Translations under genes and position numbers: made by a program | Notes under the pieces: generated by a model | The model's input: the letters and a program-made list of their open reading frames with translations, nothing else | What the model was told of the DNA's origin: nothing | Database searches by the model: none | Assembly (NCBI GenBank): GCA_016946835.1 | Contig: JACVTC010000208.1 | Location: 52,501 to 107,500, forward strand | DNA: 55,000 nucleotides | DNA from: Neocallimastix lanati (nom. inval.) | Taxonomy: Eukaryota; Neocallimastigomycota; Neocallimastigomycetes; Neocallimastigales; Neocallimastigaceae | Direction of reading: 5' to 3' | Shown here: positions 45,735-55,000 of the stretch, in pieces | Position numbering within the stretch: position 1 is the stretch's first letter | Layout of the letters: the number at the start of each line of letters is the position of its first letter

Positions 45735-46229
45735 GTATATCTACAGAATTATTAAAAGATTATTAGAATTTTATTTTTATTTTTATTTTGATATGTACAT
45801 CAACATTACTCTTTCAAAATGATTATTATTTAAAGTTTTTGTATCAGATATCCATTGAATAATTGATACTATTAAATATTATAATCATATTTAAAATGAA
45901 TAACCATCCTTTCAAAAAACGAAACAAAACGAAACAAAACAAAACAACTATATAATAATTAGGAGTATCAGTCAACTTTTTTTTTATTTTTTTTATCTTT
46001 TATTTTCCATATTTCATAGTTAATTATTTTTTTATAAAAAAAAAAAAAAAAAAGCGGATATTTTTTAAATTAAAAATTGATATATATTTATTAATTTTGA
46101 ATGTAGTGCATTTCACCAATTTTTAAAATACATATTTTTAATACGCCATTTATTTTTAATGGCTTGTAAAATTTTTTGCTAACTCCATAAAAAATTTTAT
46201 ATTTAAAAAAATAAATGTATAAATAAATA
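43876..46229. other. AT-rich intergenic DNA, no gene seen
   Basis: Contains A-runs (44981-45015, 45498-45529), an AAT array (45016-45090), a 33-base T-run near 45696-45729 and a short repeated GAAACAAAAC block (about 45920-45945). An ACGC-containing motif sits about 30 bases upstream of the coiled-coil gene start. No coding frame supported. Confidence 0.65.
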
Positions 46230-48925
46230 AATAAATAAAGAATGTAATAAGTATATAAAATAAAATAAAATAAAATAAATAGTAGAAATTTAAATATAAA
46301 GTACAGATTGAATAAAATAAAATAAAATAAATAGTAGAATATGAATATAAAGTACAGATTGAATAAAATAAAATAAAATAAATAGTAGAATATGAATATA
46401 AAGTACAGATTGAATAAAATAAAATAAAATAAATAGTAGAATATGAATATAAAGTACAGATTGAATAAAATAAAATAAAATAAAATAAATAGTAGAATAT
46501 AAATATAAGTACAGATTGAATAAAATAAAATAAAATAAAATAAAATAAATAGTAGAATATAAATATAAGTACAGATTGAATAAAATAAAATAAATAAAAT
46601 AAAATAAAATAAAATAAAATAAAATAAAATAAAATAAATAAATAAAATAAAATAAAATAAAATAAAATAAATAAATAAAATAAAATAAAATAAAATAAAA
46701 TAAAATAAAATAAAATAAAATAAAATAAAATAAAATAAAATAAAATAAAATAAATAAATAAAATAAAATAAAATAAAATAAAATAAAATAAAATAAAATA
46801 AATAAATAAAATAAAATAAATAAATAAAATAAAATAAAATAAAATAAAATAAAATAAAATAAAATAAAATAAATAAAATAAAATAAAATAAAATAAAATA
46901 AAATAAAATAAAATAAAATAAAATAAAATAAAATAAAATAAAATAAAATAAAATAAAATAAAATAAAATAAAATAAAATAAAATAAAATAAAATAAAATA
47001 AAAATATAGAATGTAATAATATAGAAGTACAAGTATATAAAATAAAATAAAATAAAATAAATAGTTGAAATATAAATATTAAAGTACAGATTGAATAAAA
47101 TAAAATAAAATAAATAGTAGAATATAAATATAAGTACAGATTGAATAAAATAAAATAAAATAAAATAAAATAAAATAAAATAAAATAAAATAAAATAAAA
47201 ATATAGAATGTAATAATATAGAAGTACAAGTATATAAAATAAAATAAAATAAAATAAAATAAATAGTTGAAATATAAATATTAAAGTACAGATTGAATAA
47301 AATAAAATAAAATAAAATAAAATAAAAATATAGAATGTAATAATATAGAAGTACAAGTATATAAAATAAAATAAAATAAAATAAAATAAAATAAAATAAA
47401 ATAAATAGTTGAAATATAAATATTAAAGTACAGATTGAATAAAATAAAATAAAATAAAATAAAATAAAATAAAATAAAAATATAGAATGTAATAATATAG
47501 AAGTACAAGTATATAAAATAAAATAAAATAAAATAAATAGTTGAAATATAAATATTAAAGTACAGATTGAATAAAATAAAATAAAATAAATAGTAGAATA
47601 TAAATATAAGTACAGATTGAATAAAATAAAATAAAATAAAATAAAATAAAATAAAATAAAATAAAATAAAATAAAATAAAAATATAGAATGTAATAATAT
47701 AGAAGTACAAGTATATAAAATAAAATAAAATAAAATAAAATAAATAGTTGAAATATAAATATTAAAGTACAGATTGAATAAAATAAAATAAAATAAAATA
47801 AAATAAAAATATAGAATGTAATAATATAGAAGTACAAGTATATAAAATAAAATAAAATAAAATAAAATAAAATAAAATAAAATAAATAGTTGAAATATAA
47901 ATATTAAAGTACAGATTGAATAAAATAAAATAAAATAAAATAAAATAAAATAAAATAAAAATATAGAATGTAATAATATAGAAGTACAAGTATATAAAAT
48001 AAAATAAAATAAAATAAATAGTTGAAATATAAATATTAAAGTACAGATTGAATAAAATAAAATAAAATAAATAGTAGAATATAAATATAAGTACAGATTG
48101 AATAAAATAAAATAAAATAAAATAAAATAAAATAAAATAAAATAAAATAAAATAAAAATATAGAATGTAATAATATAGAAGTACAAGTATATAAAATAAA
48201 ATAAAATAAAATAAAATAAATAGTTGAAATATAAATATTAAAGTACAGATTGAATAAAATAAAATAAAATAAAATAAAATAAAAATATAGAATGTAATAA
48301 TATAGAAGTACAAGTATATAAAATAAAATAAAATAAAATAAAATAAAATAAAATAAAATAAATAGTTGAAATATAAATATTAAAGTACAGATTGAATAAA
48401 ATAAAATAAAATAAAATAAAATAAAAATATAGAATGTAATAATATAGAAGTACAAGTATATAAAATAAAATAAAATAAAATAAAAATATAGAATGTAATA
48501 ATATAGAAGTACAAGTATATAAAATAAAATAAAATAAAATAAAATAAAATAAAATAAAATAAAATAAATAGTTGAAATATAAATATTAAAGTACAGATTG
48601 AATAAAATAAAATAAAATAAAATAAAATAAAATAAAAATATAGAATGTAATAATATAGAAGTACAAGTATATAAAATAAAATAAAATAAAATAAAATAAA
48701 ATAAAATAAAATAAATAGTTGAAATATAAATATTAAAGTACAGATTGAATAAAATAAAATAAAATAAAATAAAATAAAATAAAATAAAATAAAAATATAG
48801 AATGTAATAATATAGAAGTACAAGTATATAAAATAAAATAAAATAAAATAAAATAAAATAAAATAAATAGTTGAAATATAAATATTAAAGTACAGATTGA
48901 ATAAAATAAAATAAAATAAAATAAA
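46230..48925. repeat. AAAAT-based satellite with spacer units and higher-order structure
   Basis: Runs of AAAAT pentamers alternate with three spacer types. A contains GAATGTAATAATATAGAAG then GTACAAGTATAT. B contains TAGTTGAAATATAAATATT then AAAGTACAGATTG. C contains TAGTAGAATATAAATATAAG then TACAGATTG. At 46280-46460 the C-like unit repeats every 59 bp. From about 47003 the order A-B-C-A-B-A-B repeats three times: type A ends fall at 47040, 47237, 47364, 47516, 47718, 47845, 47997, 48194, 48321 and 48463, a higher-order period of 476, 481 and 466 bp. Open frames across the array encode only Phe/Ile/Leu/Tyr and are not genes. Confidence 0.95.
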
Positions 48926-49378
48926 TATTTATTTTTATTTTTTATTAAAGGATATTAAAGAACAATGTTTTAGAATGAAAATTTTTTACATTTTTTTTAT
49001 ATTCAAGTAATGATATAATTTAATATTATTGGTTGTTAATAATCTCATTAAATATAAATGATTTTTTTTGCTTTCTAACATATATAATTAAATAAAACAT
49101 TTTATTTTTAAAAATAAATTGTCTTTAATATTCTTTAATAAAAAAAATAATAAATATTTATTTCATTTTATTTTATATACTTGTACTTTTATATTATTAC
49201 ATTCAATATTTATTTTTTTTTATTATAATTTATTTTATTTTATATACTTATACTTATTATATTTTTTATTTATTTATTTGAAAAACTAATTTTTCAAAAT
49301 TAATATTAAGAATAGTATTGGATAATTAACATAATAATTTTAGTTATATAATTAAAAAATATTTATAAAAATATAGAA
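48926..49378. other. Spacer with inverted satellite units
   Basis: At about 49160-49210 and 49225-49262 the sequence reads as the reverse complement of spacer A joined to AAAAT pentamers (for example TATATACTTGTACTT). The array and these units therefore form an inverted arrangement next to the MULE pseudogene. No gene. Confidence 0.7.
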
Positions 49379-50806
49379 ATGGAAGAAAATCTAATTATTG
49401 ATGTAAGTGAATCTAACAAGGGAAAAGAGAAAATTATAATTAATAAAAAATATAAATTTAATTTTTCATATATAAGAAAAGATAATTCCAAAGTTTATAA
49501 ATGTACCGAATATAAAAAAATAAATAAATGTAAATCTTTTATTATTTTAAATGATAAGAAAGAAATCTGAAAATATGATTGCTCACATAATCATCCTGAA
49601 AAAGAATACGATGTATCTTTATCTATAATGAAACATAAAATTAATGATGGAATTGAAAAAAGTTCAATTCCTTTTGGTATAAAAATAAAACCCCTATATA
49701 ATAAAATTTCTAAAGAAATGGGACTTATATGTCCAGAATATAATTCAATTAAATCCCAAATATCAAGAAATTTAAATAAAAAACTACCATCAAATGTAAC
49801 AACATTTGCTGAGATTCCTAGTGAATCTGAGTATTATAAAACAAAGCAAGGTGAAAATTTTATGATATTCAAAAATTCTAATTTGATAATTTTTCAATTT
49901 CCTTTTCAAGCAAAATTATTTAGGGAATATAATGATGATATATTTGTTGATGGTACATTTTTTATTGCCCCTAAATTTAGTTATCAAATAATTATTACAA
50001 GAACTTATATTAAAGAATTAGATAGTTTTTACACTACTTCTTTTGCAATATTAAAAAATAAAGAACAAGAAACATATAAAATATTATTTGAAAAATTAAA
50101 AAAAAATGCTAATACATGTAACAATAATACTATAATTGAACCAAAAATTTGCATTGTGATTTTGAAAGAGAGCATATCTAAAGCAGCAAAAACAATGTTT
50201 CCTAATTCAAATATTAAATATTACATTTGGCATTATAAAAAATCACTAGAAATTAAAAAAAAAATAAATTATGCTATAATGAAATAAAAAATGATAATAA
50301 TATATTTATTTATTATAAAGCTATTTCAAATTTACCATTTATAAATCCTGAATACATATTTGATATTTATGTTATAATTAAAATTAATTCCATTAAAAAT
50401 AATTATTGTCAATTTTTAAAATTTTTAGAATATTTTTATAAAACATATTTAATTGATTATGATATGAAAATTTGGAATTATTATAATAATATGGAACATA
50501 TAACAAAAAATGCATCAGAATCACTCAATAATTATTTAAATAATTTATTTCCAACAAAACCATCTTTTTATGAATTAATAGATAAATTAAATGAACTTGA
50601 ACATTTATCATATTATGATTATCAAAGAAAAATAAGATGAATTTGGAAAATAAAAAAAAAAAGCAATAAATAAAGCTAATGAAATCAGTGTCTTAATTGA
50701 ACGCTACAAAAATATTGAAGCCAAGTTAATTGATGCTAAATGTGATAGAAATAATATTATTAATTTGTGGTTTAATTGTTTAACTGATTTAAATAATATA
50801 ATATAA
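49379..50806 (+). pseudogene. MULE/Mutator-like transposase with FLYWCH-type finger (disabled)
   Basis: Cut-and-paste DNA transposase remnant. The N-terminal part has a FLYWCH-like zinc finger (YKCTEYKKINKCKS, then YDCSHNHPE). The MULE core has FVDGTFFIAPKFSYQ with a catalytic Asp, and YIWHYKKSL in place of the usual CxFH helix. The C-terminal part has WNYYNNMEHITKNASESLNN and KPSFYELIDKLNELE, as usual for MULE proteins. Lesions: TGA 49568-49570, a frame change near 50270-50300, TGA 50638-50640, and a frame change in the A-run 50650-50662. After that the frame reads to a natural-looking end at 50806. No terminal inverted repeats were recognised, although inverted satellite units lie just upstream. 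Confidence 0.8.
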
Positions 50807-52023
50807 ATATTACTTTATAATAAATAATTTAGAAATGAGGAATGAGGAATGACCGAACGAAATAATCAGAATTCTGTCACTCAAAAATTTAATTCATAAA
50901 TCTTATTAAATTTATATAGTTCAAATAAATATTCAAATACAATGTATAATTAATAATTTTAAAATTATAATTATTTTTTTTTTATAACATTTAAATAAAA
51001 GAATTATTATTAATAATATTTATATTTTTATATAATTTTTTTATTAATAACATATTATTAACATTTATATTTTTAATAACATTTAAATAAAAGAATTAAA
51101 ATCATAAAATCTAATCATTATATGATTTATTTAATTATTCACTTAATAATTAATTTAAAAATTGAAATAACAAAATAATACAATAGAGTAATATTATGTA
51201 GCATAATATATCTATAGCCACATATTTGTATACATCACGTGAAAAAATTGGCGTAATGCAACCTCCCCATTAATTTTGATTTTTTTTTTTTTTTGATTTT
51301 TAATTTATGTTGCCATAATCTAAATAAAATGACAAAAATGACTTCTTTATTTTTATTTTCATTAACTATTATTATTTAAAAAAATAAAGAAATAATTAAA
51401 TAATTAATAACAAATAATAATAAATAATAAATAATTAATAATAAATAATAAATAATAAATAATAAATATTAAAAAAAAAAGTTTACATAATAATAATAAT
51501 AATAATAATAATATTAATTTATGTATATAAATATGGAAATCAAATGGATTTTAATATGCCGTTAATTATTTTAATTATTAATATAAATATTGAAATTTAT
51601 TAATTTTCAACATTTTTTATATCAATAATTAAGGAGTATTTTATTTAATTATATATATATTATTTACAATATATATTATATATAGAAGTAGAATATATTA
51701 TTTTTAATATATATTATATATTAATTTAAATTTTATTTATATTTATATAAAAAAAATTTTTTCTCTAAATTTTATTTATAAATAAATAAATAAATAAATT
51801 ATTATATAAATAAATAAATTATATAAATAAATAAATAAATAAAAAATGTTTCTAAATGATTATGTAATCTTTTTTTTAATATTTATATTTATGAATATTT
51901 ACTGGGTGGTTTTACATAATTTTTTTTATTACTAATTCCTTTAATTAATTAATATAAATTAAAAAATAATAATTAAAAAATATTAATAATTAATAATAAA
52001 TAAATAAATAAATAAATAAATAA

Positions 52024-52055
<32 letters not shown>

Positions 52056-53961
52056 AAAAAAATAATAAATGATTAAGAACTATTTAGCAAAATATAATTC
52101 AATGTTTTCTATATTTATACGAATACTAATAATAATAATAATACTAATAATAAATAATAAATAATGAATAATAAATAATAAATGATAAATAATAAATAAT
52201 AAATAATAGTAATAATAATAATTATAAATGAGAGTTTTTTTTTTCTTTATTTATTAATACTAAAAAAAGTATTAATAAAAAAATGGATTAAAAATTAGTC
52301 TTTACATAATAATATTTATAATTTAATATATTATTATAAATATTATTTACAAATATTAATAATTAAAATTATTCATTAAATAAATAATTAATAAATAAAT
52401 AAATAAATATGAATTGGTAATTAGTTTTATTTGACTAATATATTAAAATATTATTTAATTTTATTTTATTTTTTTTTTTTTTAATTATTAATTTTTTTTA
52501 TTATTATTAAAAAATTCTTATTATTAAATAGTATTATATATATAAAGTGGACTTTTTCCTCCTCTTTGATAAAATCTTTTCTAATTATTTAATTTATTTT
52601 AAATATAAAGCAAATATATTTTTTTATATAAAAAATATTAAAATATATTTATTCTAAATTTTTTAATTTAAAAAAAAAATAAAATAAAAAAAAATAAAAA
52701 TAAAATAAAATACAAATTAATTTTTTATGATTATTATTAAAATCATATATAATTTATTTATTTATTAATAATAAATATATATAAGAAACAGATATTAATA
52801 ATTATTATTATAATTATAAATATTTTACAATAATTAATTTTATATTATTTAAGAAAAAAAAAAAAGTAGAAAAAAGCTAATATTTCTTAATAATGTATTT
52901 GGCATTAACGCATTATAAAATAAAAGAATATATTAATTAGTAAATAACATCAAATGGTGTATATATAAATTTCAAAAATTATATATATATATATAAAAAA
53001 TATAATATAACAAAAATAAAAAGAAAAAGAAAAAGAAAAAGAAACTATAGTAATACAAGCAAAAAATAAAAAAAGAAAAAAGAAAAAAAAAAAAAAAAAT
53101 AGAATTTTTTCAAATAAATGTGTAATTTTTAAAATAAAAGGTATTTTTAACAGTTTTCAAAATATAGTTATTTTATTCTATTAATTAAAATATTAAAATG
53201 TTTCTTTTATTTTTATTTTTATTTTTTTTTTTTTAAATTTAAATTATAATAATAGGATAATAAATATTTTTAAACTTTTAAATTAATGCTATTCTAATAT
53301 GATATTTTTTATTTTTATTCAATATTAAAATTCTATATTCATAGGAAACAACTATATAAATCCAAAAAAAAAAAAAAATATAAAAGAAATAAACTTTTCA
53401 ATTAATGTAATTAAATATTAGTTTACTTATTAAAGAAGAAAATAAGTATTTATTGAAAATTTAATAATATTATTTAGGAAGAATTTTATAAGTATAATAC
53501 AAAAAAAAAATTCAATAAATAATAATTAACCCAAAGAAGGAACTTAATTTTATTTAAAATAATTTATATAAAAACATTCAATAATTTAATAAATAAATAA
53601 AAATTAACTTTGTGTTTTTATAATTAGCATAGAATTATATCATAAAAATAAATATAAATATAAAAACAAAAACAAAATAAAAAAAAATAATCAGTAAAAG
53701 CAAACACGCATTAAATATTTCAAATTAATTCAAAAAAAAAAAAAAAAAAAAAAAAAAAATTAAAACAACACAAAATAAAATAACAAATATTATTTAATAA
53801 TTTATTTATTTAAGCATTTAAAATATTATAATATATTTACAATAATTACAATATTTTAAATAATATTCAAAGCGTATTAATTAATAATAATAATAAAAAA
53901 AAAAAAAAGAAAAGAAAAGATAGAGAGAAGGCATTAAAATAAAAATAAAAAAAAAAAAAAA
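50807..53961. other. AT-rich intergenic DNA, no gene seen
   Basis: About 3.2 kb of A/T runs and TAAA arrays. A less AT-rich patch at 51225-51280 contains CACGTG and CAACCTCCCC, function unknown. ACGCATTA-like motifs at about 52910 and 53706, and the related AGCGTATTA at about 53871, precede the phosphatase gene. No coding frame supported. Confidence 0.6.
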
Positions 53962-54560
53962 ATGGATGAACAAAACTGTGCAAATTTAGGTATTAGTAAG
54001 AAAAAATTGGATGAACTTCTTGCTATGAAGCCATTTAGTGATAATTTTGCTGTTAGAAGAGCCTCACTTAGAAAAGTTGAAACTATTAATACAACTATTA
54101 CTGGAAAAAAAGTAATTTGAATTAAAAGGAATAAGAAAAATAATAATAAAATATTATATTATTTAATAATATTTGGAAAAAACGAAAAAACAAAAACAAA
54201 TATATATATATATATATTATTATTATTATTATTATTGATTTTTAATATATTAAAATCTATTATATAACTATAAAATAAATATAATATTATTCACACATAC
54301 ACACACACTTTTTTTTTTTTTTTATATAAAAAAGTTTAAAGAAAAGAATGGTGTTATCGAAGAATTATCAAATAAATCTAATGGATATGTTGTTGACACC
54401 AATCCAGATACTGATTGTTGTGAAGTAATATAATATATTCAACTATAAATTATATAAATATATAATTATAAGAAAAAATATTTTTTATTCTGTTTTTCTT
54501 TAAAAATTGTATTATAGTACAATTTTTATATATAAATAATATTATATATATATTATTATT

Positions 54561-54598
<38 letters not shown>

Positions 54599-55000
54599 TA
54601 ATTCCTATAAAAAAATTTTTTTTTTTTTCCTAAATAATTTAAAGGTTGTTGAAAATCTTTTCATTGGTTCACAAGATGCTGCAGCAGAAGAAGAAATATT
54701 AAATTCAAAAGGTATAACACATATTGTCAATGTTGGTACAGGTATACCAAATATGTTTGAACATGTAAGTTTAGAATATTTTAGAATTTTTTTTTTTTAA
54801 TATAAAAATTAAAGGAATATATATATAATAAATTTATTTATTAATGAAAAAATAAAAATTTTTTAATTTATAAAATTGTTGACTTTTTCTCTAATTTATA
54901 ATTTACTCTCTATCATTAAATAATAATAACGATGATAACAACAACAATAATAATAACTATAATATTATTATAATATTAATAATTTTAATAATATTTGTAG
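53962..55000 (+). CDS. Dual-specificity phosphatase-like protein (first three exons; 3' partial)
   Basis: Exons 53962-54111, 54335-54424 and 54645-54764, all phase 0 with GTAA-type donors. The last intron runs to the window edge, where the final bases TTTGTAG look like its acceptor. The 120 residues seen are a Lys/Ser N-terminus (MDEQNCANLGISKKKLDELL, then FAVRRASLRKV, a possible phosphorylation site) and the start of the catalytic fold: VVENLFIGSQDAAAEEEIL, GITHIVNVGTGIPN. This ENLFIGSxxAA...LxxxGITHIVNVG pattern is characteristic of small atypical DUSPs (DUSP19-like). The Cys signature HCxxGxxRS would lie downstream and is not visible. Likely cytosolic; substrate unknown. Confidence 0.85.

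Noticed and set aside
46091-48823. Long minus-strand open frames of Phe/Ile/Leu/Tyr across the satellite
   Set aside because: They are translations of AAAAT pentamers; overlapping frames restart at each spacer unit and have no protein-like composition.

Overview
The window is nuclear DNA of an extremely AT-rich eukaryote. Genes are split by short, very AT-rich introns, intergenic DNA is nearly pure A+T, homopolymer and ATT/TTTTA microsatellites are everywhere, and proteins are rich in Asn, Lys and Ile. Three things together point to an anaerobic gut fungus (Neocallimastigomycota): a secreted protein built from leucine-rich repeats plus bacterial-type InlB B-repeats, an intronless bacterial-looking MFS transporter, and a probable flagellar coiled-coil gene. 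The taxon is inferred from composition and gene content; no marker gene was available.

Layout, left to right. (1) 1-4413, minus strand: SEC24, COPII cargo adaptor, nine exons in the window, 3' end cut by the window edge. (2) 4.4-12.3 kb: intergenic desert with a 63-bp palindrome, remains of a Ty3/gypsy element (gag at 8.1-8.4 kb, protease at 6.2-6.6 kb), two 5'-truncated LINE tails (8.67-8.77 and 9.97-10.01 kb) and a triplicated 41-bp repeat. (3) 12303-14927, plus: secreted LRR/InlB-repeat protein of 874 aa. (4) 16.8-22.8 kb: a transposon graveyard with a decayed LINE interrupted by a second truncated LINE (12-bp target duplication), a nearly full LINE reverse transcriptase with several lesions, and a decayed Ty3/gypsy RT/RNase H/integrase on the minus strand. 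(5) 23901-29285, plus: a complete Ty1/copia element with LTRs, TTAAT target duplication and polypurine tract, but a pol frame broken by four stops and one frameshift. (6) 30442-31896, plus: MFS transporter. (7) 34393-39159, minus: 13-exon LisH-CTLH-WD40 protein of 599 aa. (8) 40228-43875, minus: seven-exon coiled-coil protein of 711 aa, possibly CFAP119/CCDC189-like. Its second intron has the exact U12-type donor ATATCCTTT and a phase-compatible AC acceptor. (9) 46.2-48.9 kb: AAAAT-based satellite with a higher-order repeat of about 476 bp. (10) 49379-50806, plus: dead MULE-type transposase. (11) 53962 to the window end, plus: 5' exons of a dual-specificity phosphatase-like gene.

The genes do not form a pathway; this is a gene-sparse eukaryotic segment with unrelated housekeeping, flagellar and acquired genes between transposons. 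Exon models were built by hand from GT/AG signals and reading phase. Every junction in the three long multi-exon genes keeps phase, and the completed genes end at a stop. The items most worth a second look are the candidate minor-spliceosome AT-AC intron, the chimeric secreted protein, the higher-order satellite, and the conflict between identical LTRs and a ruined coding region in the copia element.
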